Below, piece by piece: positions 17,571-26,543 of a stretch of 64,000 bases of DNA. This DNA comes from Bradyrhizobium diazoefficiens USDA 110 (lineage in GTDB: Bacteria; Pseudomonadota; Alphaproteobacteria; Rhizobiales; Xanthobacteraceae): contig NC_004463.1 of NCBI RefSeq assembly GCF_000011365.1, forward strand, positions 8,728,001 through 8,792,000. Direction: 5' to 3'. The translations under genes were made by a program, and so were the position numbers. The stretch's first letter is position 1, and the number at the start of each line of letters is the position of its first letter. The notes below the pieces were generated by a model. The model did no database searches. It saw only the letters and a list, made by a program, of their open reading frames with translations, and was not told the DNA's origin.

Positions 17571-17700
17571 CATCATCCTGAGGTGCGAGGCCTGTGGTGC
17601 GGATGCACCGCAGGGCGAGCCTCGAAGGATGAACGGCCCGGATGCAGCCCGGCCGTCGCCCTTCAAGGGCCGCTAAGAAGCGGCCACCTCAGGGTGACGG
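17571..17700. repeat. Intergenic repeat element with inverted ends
   Basis: A 130-base block with inverted ends CCTGAGGTG (17577-17585) and CACCTCAGG (17685-17693) and further internal complementary stretches (GCGAGGCC with a GCCTCG arm; GGGCCGC/GCGGCC). It could fold into a branched hairpin. It resembles the 'CATCCTGAGG...' repeats common between genes of Bradyrhizobiaceae. It fills the gap between the rhodanese stop and serA. Confidence 0.75.
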
Positions 17701-17746
17701 TGAGAGAGGATCACTCGCGTCGAGAAGCACTTGCGGCCGCTGCGCC

Positions 17747-18979
17747 TCAAATCACATAAAACCCGTGCGTTCCATCGCGGCGGAGTTGTTCGACGAGGCC
17801 ATACTCCCAGTCGAGATAGGCCTGCATCGCACCTTCCGCGACATCGGTCCCCTCATAGGGACGGCGATAGCGGTGCGCCGGATCCGGCTTCGGCAGCACG
17901 AGCGGCGGACCGACCTCCAGCGCGCCGTCATAGCCGCCTTCGAGCACGTACACCTCCCAGCCCATCTGCGCGAGCCAGGATGCCGTCATGTCAGCGCGGA
18001 CGCCCTTGTCGTCGGTCAGGAGGATGCGTGCGCCACGCACCGGTGCGGCCATGTCGGTCTCCTGGACAAGCTGGCCGCCGGGATAATGGCGGAAGCCCGG
18101 AAGGTGGCCGGCCGCGTATTCCTCCGCATCGCGCACGTCGAAGCGGTAGAGCGTGCGATCGGTCTGCGCCGCGAGCGTCGCCGCCTCGCCTGCGCCGATG
18201 TGGCGGACGCCGGCGCGATAGGCGACGTCGCGGGCATTGGCCGGGCCGCCCTCGAACGGCCCGATCGCGCCGCGCCGGTCGGCGCCGTGGTTGAGCGCAT
18301 GCCGCGCCAGCGTCCAGCCGATGGTGCCGTTGCGCAACGCCCGCACCTTGTTGGGCACGCCCGCATTGATCAGCGACTGGGTGCCGATGATCGAACGGGT
18401 GCGGCCGGCACAATTGACGATGATGGTGGTGTCGGGATCGGGCGCGGCCTGGCCTGCCCGCAGCACAAGTTCCGCGCCGGGCACGCTGACCGAGCCCGGA
18501 ATGTTCATGGTCGCATATTCGTCGAAGCGGCGGACGTCGAGGATCGCGATGTTGGCCTTGTCCGCGATCAGTTTTGCCACTTCGTCGGCACTGAACGACG
18601 GCGTATGACGTCGCGCCTCGACCAGCTCGCCGAACGCTTTCGAATAGGAATTGACGTCCTCGAACACCTGATAGCCCGCATCGCGCCAGGCCCTCAGCCC
18701 GCCATCGAGCGCACGGACATTGCTGTAGCCGAGCGCCGCAAGGCGCTCTGCGCCCGCCGCGACCAAACCCTCACCGTCATCATAGAGCACAACCGCAACG
18801 TCCTTGCGCGGCAGTCTCACCTCGGCCTCAATCGCGATCCGGTCCGCGGCCATGTTGGCCGCGAACAGCGGATGGCCGGTGGCGAAGGCGGCCTCGTATC
18901 TGAGATCGAGCAGCGCGATCTCCTCGCGCAGCAGCAGCGCGCGGCGGATGTCGGCGGGGGTGACGGTCGAAAGCTTCAT
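17747..18979 (-). CDS. Triple-rhodanese-domain sulfurtransferase-like protein
   Basis: A 410-residue protein with three rhodanese folds at about residues 5-100, 125-225 and 260-360. Only the middle domain has a catalytic-type cysteine (VNCAGRTRS). The first and third carry aspartate at the active loop (LYDDGEG, LTDDKG), so they are probably structural. A C-terminal tail of about 50 residues (YLDWEYGLVEQL) is unassigned. Would move sulfur from a thiosulfate- or persulfide-type donor to an acceptor. ATG 18979 fits family starts. A single gene on the minus strand. Confidence 0.87.
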   Translation of the reverse strand: MKLSTVTPADIRRALLLREEIALLDLRYEAAFATGHPLFAANMAADRIAIEAEVRLPRKDVAVVLYDDGEGLVAAGAERLAALGYSNVRALDGGLRAWRDAGYQVFEDVNSYSKAFGELVEARRHTPSFSADEVAKLIADKANIAILDVRRFDEYATMNIPGSVSVPGAELVLRAGQAAPDPDTTIIVNCAGRTRSIIGTQSLINAGVPNKVRALRNGTIGWTLARHALNHGADRRGAIGPFEGGPANARDVAYRAGVRHIGAGEAATLAAQTDRTLYRFDVRDAEEYAAGHLPGFRHYPGGQLVQETDMAAPVRGARILLTDDKGVRADMTASWLAQMGWEVYVLEGGYDGALEVGPPLVLPKPDPAHRYRRPYEGTDVAEGAMQAYLDWEYGLVEQLRRDGTHGFYVI

Positions 18980-19054
18980 GGCGTGAACCTTGAGAGGACA
19001 GGCCATGGGCTTTTGAACGATCGCAGGCGAGTTGGCTAGTCTTTCCGGCGCAGC

Positions 19055-20251
19055 TCACTCGCCGGGAACGAGGAGCCCGAGCGGCGGCTGCGCAGGACGC
19101 CGCAACCTGCGGCGCGACAGGTAGAGCAGGAGACCGGTGATCGCGAATAGCGGCATCAAGGCCGCGGCAATCATGAACGCGAGCTTGCCCGGCCACCCCA
19201 GGATCGCACCACGATGGATGTCGTACACGGCCGCGATGATCTTCTCGCCGAAGGTCTTGTCGGCGTAGCGATCCGCGGCGACCAATTGACCGGTAGCGGC
19301 ATCAACGCGGAATTCGTCGCGCGTGGCCTCGAGCGTCGAATCCTTGCCCCACGACCGAATCCGTATCGCCGTGCCGGGGCCGGCGGGCAGCGTCAGCAGG
19401 GCCCTGGAGAAGCGGTCGCCCTCCTCGCGCTGGAACGTAGTCCATGCCTGATCGAATCCGATCGGCCGGGCCGGCTCGGAAACGGCCGCCACGCGCGGCG
19501 CCTTTGCAGGCATCTTGGGCTGCATCTTCGCGGCTGCCACATGCGGGCGCGACAGCAGCCAGGCGACGCCGTCCTTGTACCAATCGAACGAGTACCAGAG
19601 CCCGGTGAGCGTCATCACCAGATAGATCAGAAGAACCCAGGTGCCGATCACCGCATGCAGCGTTCGGTGCAGACCGCGTCCGCTGAGTCCGAGATTGGGC
19701 TTCAGCCACATCTTCACGCTGCCGGCACGGCGCGGCCAGCGCAGCACGAGACCCGAAACCAGCATGACGATCAGGCCGAGCGCGGCGACGCCGGTGACCT
19801 GGCGCCCCCAGCCCTTGGCATCGCCGGGGATGAGCAGCCAGCGATGCAGCCTGCGCACCGTCGCGAAAAATTCCTCGCCCCGCGGCGAGCCCAGCACGCG
19901 CGCGTCATAGGGATCGAGATAGAGCGAAGCCGGCCGCCCGCCCTGCTCATCGCGGCCGAAGCGGACATGCACCGCCGCGGCCGGATCGCTCGACAGAGTG
20001 ACGGCCGAGACCTTGCCGAAATCCTGGGCCGCCTTCAGCCGCGCGACCAGTTCGTCCGGCATCAGCGCCGGCGTGGACCGCGGCAAGACCTGCATGATGC
20101 CGGCGTTCAGGTGGTCGACGATCTCGTCCTCAAAACTGATGATCGCGCCGGTCAGCGCGATCAGGGACAGCAGCAGCGCGAGCGCGAGGCCCGCAATGGA
20201 GTGGACCTGGCGCAGGACGGCCTTGATGTTGTGCCCCAACCGCGCTGCCAT
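19055..20251 (-). CDS. PepSY-associated TM helix protein (siderophore-iron reductase-like)
   Basis: A 398-residue inner-membrane protein with four helices: near residues 18-40 (SIAGLALALLLSLIALTGAII), 150-170, 195-220 and 360-385. Two PepSY regions lie between them. Histidines in the helices (QVHSIAGL, RLHRWLLIPG, LHRTLHAVIG, YDIHRGAILG) are candidate heme ligands, as in ferric-siderophore reductases of this family. It starts two bases after the TonB receptor stop, so it is the second gene of an iron-uptake operon. Likely releases iron from siderophore in the periplasm or stabilises uptake. Confidence 0.88.
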   Translation of the reverse strand: MAARLGHNIKAVLRQVHSIAGLALALLLSLIALTGAIISFEDEIVDHLNAGIMQVLPRSTPALMPDELVARLKAAQDFGKVSAVTLSSDPAAAVHVRFGRDEQGGRPASLYLDPYDARVLGSPRGEEFFATVRRLHRWLLIPGDAKGWGRQVTGVAALGLIVMLVSGLVLRWPRRAGSVKMWLKPNLGLSGRGLHRTLHAVIGTWVLLIYLVMTLTGLWYSFDWYKDGVAWLLSRPHVAAAKMQPKMPAKAPRVAAVSEPARPIGFDQAWTTFQREEGDRFSRALLTLPAGPGTAIRIRSWGKDSTLEATRDEFRVDAATGQLVAADRYADKTFGEKIIAAVYDIHRGAILGWPGKLAFMIAAALMPLFAITGLLLYLSRRRLRRPAQPPLGLLVPGE

Positions 20252-20253
20252 CG

Positions 20254-22575
20254 CTAGAACTTCACCGTCGCCGACAGAGAGACACGGCGAGCATCGCCAA
20301 TGACGACGTTCAGATTGTTGACGGCAGAAGGATAGTAGACGGTGTCGAACAGGTTCTTGACGTTGAACTGATAGACGACCGGGAACTGCTCGTACTTGGT
20401 CTCGTAAGTCGCGAAAATGTCCGCGACGACATAGGACGGCAGGAAGAAGGTGTTGGTCGAATCGCCGGGACGGTCGCCGACATAGCGCGCGCCGCCACCG
20501 AGCCGGAGCTGACCCGGCAAGGCTGTGCCAAAATCATAGACCAGATAGAGCGAGGCCGTGTTCAGCGCGACGTTCTGCAGCTTCTTGCCGTAGAGCGTCG
20601 GATCTTCGGACGCCGTCACCCGCGCATCGGTGTAGCCATAGCTGCCGATCAAGGCCCAGCTGTCGGTGAGCCTGCCGGTGACGTCCAACTCGATGCCGCG
20701 CGAGTGGGCACGGCCGACGGTGTGGAGCTCCACCACGCCCGCGCTGTTCGTCTTCGTCGTCTGCACGTTCTTCTTGTCGAGATCGTAGAGCGCAAGCGTA
20801 CCGGAGATGCGCTTGTTCAGATCGAACTTCACGCCAGTCTCGTATGACACGCCTTCTTCTGGCGCGACGTTGGAGTCGATCGTGACGCCGATCGGGGCAA
20901 TGGTCGAGTTCGGCTTCAATGACTCGGTATAGCTCGCATAAAGCGAGACCTGGTCGGTCAGCTTGAAAATGGCGCCGCCGAGCGGAAGCACCTTGTCCTG
21001 GGACACGTTGGTGTTGGTGACGAACGGCTTTCCGCGGCCGGCGATCTGGTCGTAGTCCATGTAGCGCACGCCGCCGACCAGCGCGAACCGTTCGGTCAGA
21101 TGCAGCGTGTCCTGGAAGAATAACGACCATTGGCCGAGCTGGTCAGTCTGGGCGCTGTCGCTGTTCGAGGCCGTCGTCCCCGGCCCGATCAGCCCGTAGA
21201 CGGGATTGTAGACATTGAAGGCGGGAGTTGCCTGCCGGATCAGAACGTCGCGGTAGATAGTGCGATACTGGCCGTCGCCGCCGAACACCACGTCATTGCG
21301 CATGTTGCCGAGCCAGAAGCCACCGGAGATGTAGGACGTTCCGTAGCTGACATTGCTGAGCGAGCTCCCTGTGCCGTCATTGCTGCGCGTCTCGGCACCC
21401 GTCGTGAAGTTGATGCCGGTGATGCGGAGCTGGTTGGCGCTGAAGGTTTCGGTGTTGTAGCTATAGCCTGCGTAGAGCTTCCAATCCTGGTTGAAGCGGT
21501 GCTCGACCGACGCCTGCATCAGGTCGGAGGTGCCCCATGTGTTGTTGAAGGGCTCATCGAGCCGGCGGTCGGCTGGAACTGCCAGCGGCGCTTTCGTCAC
21601 CGGATTGAATGCGGTGCCGCGATCGAACGGATAGATGAACTCGCGATGCTCGTAGTTGAGCTGGACCGTGGTGTCCTGGCCGTACCAGGCCAGCGACGGC
21701 GCGACCAGCATCTCGCGGTGACGGCCGAAATTGCGCCAGTAATCCTCGCTGATGCCGTAGCCAATGAAGCGATAGGCAAGGCCCTGGTCGCCGATCGGAC
21801 CGGTGACGTCGAGCAGGCCGTCGGCGCCGGTCTTGGAGGCACTGAAGGCCGAGCCGAGCAGCGTCACCGAGCCGTGCTGGTAGAGCTCGGGGCGCTTGCT
21901 GATGGTGTTGACGATGCCGCCGGGGTCCATGATGCCGTAGAGCAGCGAGGCGGGCCCTTTCAGCACCTCGACGCTTTCGACCGCGGAGTTGAAACTGCGG
22001 CCCTGCACCAGCGGCATGCCATTGCGCATGATCGAGCCGTCGCGGTTGTCTCCGAAGCCGCGGCGGATCACCGCGTCCTGGCTGCCGGCGAGCGTGTTAG
22101 TCTGGGTGATGCCGCTGATATTGATCAGCGCGTCGTCGATGTTGCGCGGGAGCTGGTCCTTCAACACCTGCTCGGGAACGATGTTGACGGCCTGCGAGGT
22201 ATCGAGCGGCGAGGCGCCGCTGCGCAGCGTGGTCGCACTCGGCATCGCACGGTAGCCGAGCTTGGCGGCTTGCTGCGCGGCGGCCTCCGCGGCCGCGCGC
22301 TCGGATATTGTCGGCGCTGCCGGCGCGGCATTGCGATTGCGTTGGCGCGCGGCGGTCTGGGTGCGGCGTGAAGTCTCCTCCGATGCACGCGCCGGCTTCG
22401 GCCGCTGTGCCGGCGCCTCCACCGTCACCGGCGGCAGGGCCGATTGCGCCTGCGCGCTCGTCGTGTTGGAGGGATATTCGGCGAGCAGCACGGCTGCTCC
22501 GATGAGAAGACCTGCACGGCTCCCGCCGGCACGAATTCGATGACCGCTGACGCGGCCACCCAGATGAGCACGCAC
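20254..22575 (-). CDS. TonB-dependent siderophore receptor
   Basis: A 773-residue outer-membrane barrel receptor. An N-terminal signal region is followed by LPPVTVEAP and an Ala/Arg-rich linker (residues about 60-110), then the plug domain (NIVPEQVLKDQLPRNIDDAL, QDAVIRRGFGDN, KGPASLLYGIMDPGGIVN), then a 22-strand barrel ending in the terminal phenylalanine ATVKF. The layout matches ferric-siderophore (FhuA/FpvA-type) receptors, hydroxamate type being most common. An Irr-like box lies about 98 bases upstream of the start. Operon with the PepSY protein. Confidence 0.92.
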   Translation of the reverse strand: MRAHLGGRVSGHRIRAGGSRAGLLIGAAVLLAEYPSNTTSAQAQSALPPVTVEAPAQRPKPARASEETSRRTQTAARQRNRNAAPAAPTISERAAAEAAAQQAAKLGYRAMPSATTLRSGASPLDTSQAVNIVPEQVLKDQLPRNIDDALINISGITQTNTLAGSQDAVIRRGFGDNRDGSIMRNGMPLVQGRSFNSAVESVEVLKGPASLLYGIMDPGGIVNTISKRPELYQHGSVTLLGSAFSASKTGADGLLDVTGPIGDQGLAYRFIGYGISEDYWRNFGRHREMLVAPSLAWYGQDTTVQLNYEHREFIYPFDRGTAFNPVTKAPLAVPADRRLDEPFNNTWGTSDLMQASVEHRFNQDWKLYAGYSYNTETFSANQLRITGINFTTGAETRSNDGTGSSLSNVSYGTSYISGGFWLGNMRNDVVFGGDGQYRTIYRDVLIRQATPAFNVYNPVYGLIGPGTTASNSDSAQTDQLGQWSLFFQDTLHLTERFALVGGVRYMDYDQIAGRGKPFVTNTNVSQDKVLPLGGAIFKLTDQVSLYASYTESLKPNSTIAPIGVTIDSNVAPEEGVSYETGVKFDLNKRISGTLALYDLDKKNVQTTKTNSAGVVELHTVGRAHSRGIELDVTGRLTDSWALIGSYGYTDARVTASEDPTLYGKKLQNVALNTASLYLVYDFGTALPGQLRLGGGARYVGDRPGDSTNTFFLPSYVVADIFATYETKYEQFPVVYQFNVKNLFDTVYYPSAVNNLNVVIGDARRVSLSATVKF

Positions 22576-22672
22576 TTTCGATTCACTTCCAAGTCAGACA
22601 CAGCATTGAAGCTGGCGCGTCTAACGGCCGTTGCGAATGAAGAGAACCGTAGGCGGGCTTGAATCCCTCTAG

Positions 22673-22689
22673 TGTTGAATGGTTCTAAG
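22673..22689. promoter_or_regulatory. Putative Irr-type iron control element
   Basis: On the minus strand the site reads CTTAGAACCATTCAACA. Against the family consensus of two TTTAGAA half-sites in inverted arrangement around three bases, 11 of 14 half-site positions match. It lies about 98 bases before the TonB receptor start, a place expected for iron-responsive control. Confidence 0.4.
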
Positions 22690-22788
22690 CGCGGATGGAC
22701 GCGGAACAGCAATCAAGGATTGCTCTCGCGCCGATCGCGACACGCTGCGCGCGAAATCCGCGGCGGCTTGTCGCAACGTTGCGGGATT

Positions 22789-23676
22789 TCACACGACGGC
22801 AGGAGCCATCAGTTCGTCGAGCTTCCGCTTGGACGCAGTGCCGTCCGACAAGGCCCGGAGCGGCGGGCGCACGCGCAGCCACGCTGCATCGCCCGTCTGC
22901 GCCGCAAGGATCGCCTTCAGCGTTGCGAGGAAGGATGGCGTCTTCACCACGACGTCGATCGCGGCCTGCATGCGTGCTTCGACATCTTTGCCGTCGATCA
23001 TCGCCTTGACCAGCTCCGGCGCAACGTTCGCCATGCCGCAGATGGTGCCGGCGCCGCCGGCGGCGATGGCGCGGGCGATGTCGGCTTCGTTGCCGACGGT
23101 GATGGCGAGCTCGGGCGCGGCGGTGCGGAACGCCTGAAACTGCTTGAAGTCGCCGCTGGAGTCTTTCAAGCCTGCAACCAGCTTGCCGTAACGCTTGCGC
23201 AAGCTTGCGGCGACCGTGGTCGGAATCGCAACGCCGGAGATCTGCGGGATGTGATAGAGCGAGGCACGCAGGCGATCGTCGGCAACGCCGTCGACGATCG
23301 CAGCGAAGGCATCCTCGATACCCTCGGGCGTGACGCTGCGGTCGAAGTAAGGCGGCAACAGCAGCACGTGGCGCAGGCCGAGGCCGAGCACGGCACGCGT
23401 CAGCGCGATACTGTCGCTGATGGCGGGGAAGCCGCCGCCGATTCCGATGCGCGCCGGCGCGACGCCGGCCTTGAGCATGGCTTCGATGGTCGCCACGCGT
23501 TCGGCGACGTTGAATGAGGTACCCTCGCCGGTGGTGCCGAACAGCACGACACCGTCGACGCCTTTGCTGAAGAGCTGCTTGGCGTGGGCGGCGAGCCGGG
23601 CGTGATCCACGCCACCGTCGGTCGCCAGCGGCGTCGCCGACGCCACCCAGAACCCGCGAATCGCCTCCGTCATCAC
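22789..23676 (-). CDS. Dihydrodipicolinate synthase (DapA) family protein
   Basis: A 295-residue aldolase-fold enzyme, normal family length. Key motifs are all present: GTTGEG (residues about 46-51), the catalytic tyrosine in LYHIPQ (about 141) and the Schiff-base lysine in GLKDSSGD (about 171). It is divergent from a D-2-hydroxyacid dehydrogenase, so both may be parts of one sugar- or hydroxy-acid pathway, for example a 2-keto-3-deoxy acid aldolase. The adjacent-start pair ATG 23676/23673 is undecided. Confidence 0.87.
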   Translation of the reverse strand: MMTEAIRGFWVASATPLATDGGVDHARLAAHAKQLFSKGVDGVVLFGTTGEGTSFNVAERVATIEAMLKAGVAPARIGIGGGFPAISDSIALTRAVLGLGLRHVLLLPPYFDRSVTPEGIEDAFAAIVDGVADDRLRASLYHIPQISGVAIPTTVAASLRKRYGKLVAGLKDSSGDFKQFQAFRTAAPELAITVGNEADIARAIAAGGAGTICGMANVAPELVKAMIDGKDVEARMQAAIDVVVKTPSFLATLKAILAAQTGDAAWLRVRPPLRALSDGTASKRKLDELMAPAVV

Positions 23677-23765
23677 ACCACCCTTTGCTGCGGTCTCGGA
23701 CTAAGCCTCTGATCCCTAACGATCTTCCGGGCTCAGCGGAGACTTGTTTTTGCTTTACTTTTCAC

Positions 23766-23784
23766 CTTGTACCTTACATACAAG
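23766..23784. promoter_or_regulatory. Candidate GntR (FCD) operator in the divergent spacer
   Basis: CTTGTA and TACAAG are perfect 6-base inverted arms separated by seven bases, 68 bases before the dehydrogenase start. The TNGT/ACNA pattern is typical of FadR-subfamily sites, and an FCD-type regulator is encoded downstream at 25291. Confidence 0.5.
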
Positions 23785-23851
23785 ACAGACGCAAATCCCC
23801 GTCGCGCAGCAGGCGCGCGACAGACGCGGCCAGATTTTGAGGAGGTCTTGC

Positions 23852-25264
23852 ATGGACATGGTGACCCCTGTGGAGCGTCCCGACCAATTGCTCGCGGCCT
23901 TGCGCGACAAGCTCGGCGCGGCCGCCGTGCTGACCGGCACCGATGTGCCTGCGCGCAATTGCAACGACTGGAGCGCGAGCCTGCCGCAAACGCCGCGGGC
24001 GGTGATCCGTCCGCTCGATGCGCAGGGCGTTACCGATGCGATTCTGACCTGCCGCAAGGCGCATCTGCCGTTCGTGCCGCAGGGTGGATTGACCGGGCTG
24101 TGCCGCGGTGCCTCGCCTGAAGCGGGCTGGGTCGCGATTTCGCTCGAGCGCATGACCGGCATCGAGGAGATCGATCGCGCGTCGATGACGATGACGGTGA
24201 AGGCGGGCACGCCGCTTGAGACGATCCAGAAGGCCGCGGACGAGGCCGGCTTCTTCTTTCCGCTCGACCTCGGCTCGCGCGGCTCGTGCGCGATCGGCGG
24301 CAACCTCTCCACCAATGCCGGCGGCAACCGCGTGATCCGCTACGGCATGACGCGCGAGCTGGTGCTCGGCCTGGAGGTGGTGCTGCCTGATGGCACCATC
24401 ATCACCAATCTCAACAAGCTGATGAAGAACAATGCGGGCTACGACCTGAAGCATCTGTTCATCGGCTCGGAAGGCACGCTCGGCATCATCACCCGCGTGG
24501 TGCTGAAACTGTTCCCGAAGCCGCGCTCGACCATGGCGGCGCTCTGCGCGCTGAAGGATTATGCGGCGGTGATCGCACTGCTGGACGCCGCGCGCAGCGG
24601 GCTCGGCCCGCTGCTGTCGGCGTTCGAGGTGATGTGGCCGGATTATTGGGACGTGATCACGACGCGCGCCGGCGTGAAGCCGCCGGTCGCCGCAGGCCAC
24701 GGACTCTACGTGCTGGTGGAAGCGCAAGGCACCGACGAAAGCCTGGATGCGCCGCGCTTCCAGAGCTGGCTCGAGGAATTGATGAAGCGCGGGCTCTTGG
24801 CCGATGCCGCCGTCGCGCAATCGCTGGCGCAGACGCAAGCCTTCTGGCGGGTGCGCGACATCTGCGCCGAGTTCGGCCAGGTGCTGGGCCCGCACATCTC
24901 CTACGACATCGGCCTTGCGGTGGCGCAGATGGACGAGTTCGTCACGCGCTGCAAGGCCGCGCTCGCCAATGGCATCAAGGGCTGCGAGAGCGTCTATTAC
25001 GGCCATATCGGCGACGGCAATCTGCACCTGGTGTCCTGGGTCACCGGGCTTTCCGTCGAGCAGCAGCCGAAAGAGGAGATGGACGCGATCATCTACGGTC
25101 TCGTGCGCGAGATGGGCGGCAGCGTCTCCGCCGAGCACGGCATCGGCACGCTGAAGAAGAAATGGCTGGGTCATGCCAGGAGCGAAGCCGAGATCGCGCT
25201 GATGCGGACGCTGAAGGCCGCGCTCGATCCCGATCATCTGCTCAATCCCGGCAAGGTGATCTGA
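23852..25264 (+). CDS. FAD-linked D-2-hydroxyacid dehydrogenase (D-lactate / D-2-hydroxyglutarate / GlcD type)
   Basis: A 470-residue flavoprotein of the vanillyl-alcohol oxidase superfamily. FAD-binding features are PQGGLTGLCRGASP (about residue 75), GNLSTNAGGNRVIRYGM (about 150) and GSEGTLGIITRV (about 205). The C-terminal domain has GHIGDGNLHL and SAEHGIGTLKKKWLG, the histidine- and metal-type active-site region of D-lactate and D-2-hydroxyglutarate dehydrogenases. ATG 23852 has GAGGAGG upstream; an open extension to 23744 is not used. Likely controlled by the FCD regulator 26 bases downstream. Confidence 0.9.
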   Translation: MDMVTPVERPDQLLAALRDKLGAAAVLTGTDVPARNCNDWSASLPQTPRAVIRPLDAQGVTDAILTCRKAHLPFVPQGGLTGLCRGASPEAGWVAISLERMTGIEEIDRASMTMTVKAGTPLETIQKAADEAGFFFPLDLGSRGSCAIGGNLSTNAGGNRVIRYGMTRELVLGLEVVLPDGTIITNLNKLMKNNAGYDLKHLFIGSEGTLGIITRVVLKLFPKPRSTMAALCALKDYAAVIALLDAARSGLGPLLSAFEVMWPDYWDVITTRAGVKPPVAAGHGLYVLVEAQGTDESLDAPRFQSWLEELMKRGLLADAAVAQSLAQTQAFWRVRDICAEFGQVLGPHISYDIGLAVAQMDEFVTRCKAALANGIKGCESVYYGHIGDGNLHLVSWVTGLSVEQQPKEEMDAIIYGLVREMGGSVSAEHGIGTLKKKWLGHARSEAEIALMRTLKAALDPDHLLNPGKVI

Positions 25265-25290
25265 CCGGTTGCACGGTGATGGGAGCGCCG

Positions 25291-25971
25291 ATGAGATCAT
25301 TGAAGCTCGATACGCCAAAATCGCTGTCGCAGCGGGTGATGCAGCGGCTGCGGCAGGCGATCATCGACGGCGAGTTCGCGCTCGGCGCTGCGATCTCCGA
25401 GGAGATGGTGGCGAATTCCTTCGGCGTCAGCCGGACGCCGGTGCGCGAGGCGATGGGCCAGTTGCAGGCGCAGGGACTCGTGGTGATCCGCCCGCAGGTC
25501 GGCAGTTTTGTCTTCACCCCGAGCGCGGACGACATCGCCGCGCTCTGCACTTTCAGGATCGCGCTGGAGCCCAAGGCCGCAGAACTCGCCTTCCGCCACG
25601 ATCGCGACGGTGCGGTGGCGACGATGAGCGAGGCGATCGCGGCGATGGAGCCGGCGGTCTCGGCCCGCGACAACATCGCCTATGGCCGCGCCGATGCCGC
25701 GTTCCACGAGGCGCTGTTCACCCATTGCGGCAACCGCTACCTCGTCGAATCCTACCAGCTCGTCTCCGGCCGCGTCGCGGCGCTGCGCACCAATCTGACC
25801 TCGCCGATCGACGTGCGCACCCGCACGTCCTTCGACGAGCACCGCAAGCTGCTGGACCTGTTCGCGCGCGGCGAGTTTGCGGCTTTCGAAGCGCTGATGA
25901 CCACGCACATCACCAATTCGGGCGTGGTCTACGCCAAGGCCCTGAAAGTGGAGGCGCTGAAAGTGGAGTGA
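25291..25971 (+). CDS. GntR family transcriptional regulator, FCD (FadR) subfamily
   Basis: A 226-residue regulator. The winged helix-turn-helix is SLSQRVMQRLRQAIIDGEF through NSFGVSRTPVREAMGQL (residues 10-60). The helical FCD domain follows, with metal-ligand histidines in DAAFHEALF, FDEHRKLL and TTHITNSG. ATG 25291 has GGGAG at correct spacing. The tail duplicates ALKVE (ALKVEALKVE). It lies 26 bases after the dehydrogenase and probably senses its hydroxy- or keto-acid substrate. Operator candidate at 23766-23784. Confidence 0.88.
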   Translation: MRSLKLDTPKSLSQRVMQRLRQAIIDGEFALGAAISEEMVANSFGVSRTPVREAMGQLQAQGLVVIRPQVGSFVFTPSADDIAALCTFRIALEPKAAELAFRHDRDGAVATMSEAIAAMEPAVSARDNIAYGRADAAFHEALFTHCGNRYLVESYQLVSGRVAALRTNLTSPIDVRTRTSFDEHRKLLDLFARGEFAAFEALMTTHITNSGVVYAKALKVEALKVE

Positions 25972-25977
25972 GCGGTT

Positions 25978-26142
25978 CTACCGCCCGTCCTTCGGACCAG
26001 GCCTGTCCAGGAAATCCAGCGCGGTGTTGATCTGCTCGAGCTGATGCTCGATCCTGTCGCGGTCCTCGATGGTTTGCGCCGTCTCGAGCTCCTCTACGAG
26101 CTTCTGCTTCCGCGCCAGCAAGTTCTCTATGACCGTACTCAC
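25978..26142 (-). CDS. Small coiled-coil protein of unknown function (54 aa)
   Basis: A short gene starting at GTG 26142 behind GGGGGA and ending six bases past the convergent GntR stop. It encodes a charged helix (LLARKQKLVEELETAQTIED through QLEQINTALDFLDRP) with heptad-like spacing of leucines. The codon-like composition, clear ribosome-binding site and convergent placement support a real gene. It has the look of small helical-hairpin proteins found in rhizobia, but I do not recognise the family. Confidence 0.65.
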   Translation of the reverse strand: MSTVIENLLARKQKLVEELETAQTIEDRDRIEHQLEQINTALDFLDRPGPKDGR

Positions 26143-26543
26143 AAGTCCCCCATCGCCCCGAAGCGAGCATCAAGGCAAAAATCCGGTTGCGGGCACTGGC
26201 GCCGGGATCGTCGCGGCGCGCGCGAGCAGAGCTCGCGCCGGTGCCTTCATCAGAATGTTCGCGGGGGCGGTTGGTTCCTGCAAATGAACCGCAACGCGGG
26301 GCCGATGGAACAGTCGGCGCAAGCTGACCGCCGTCAGAAGCTTCCTTGCCCATCATATGAGCGATCCGTCGTCCGGGTTCTCACCGCGGCCGGCATCGGA
26401 TCTGCGATTGCTCCATCACAGTCCGCTGACGCTGCCCGCGCGACTGGCGTTGCCGAATTGCGCGCCACGCGGGAACCGGAATCGTCGAAGACAGCCCAGC
26501 GATCGGTTGTATTCGCGCCTCCGGAGTCCTATGCGTATGCGCC
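26143..26543. other. 400-base spacer without a recognised gene
   Basis: Lies between the divergent 54-residue gene and the YgiQ gene. No open frame with family features and no repeat seen. It must hold promoters for both sides, but none stands out. Confidence 0.5.
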
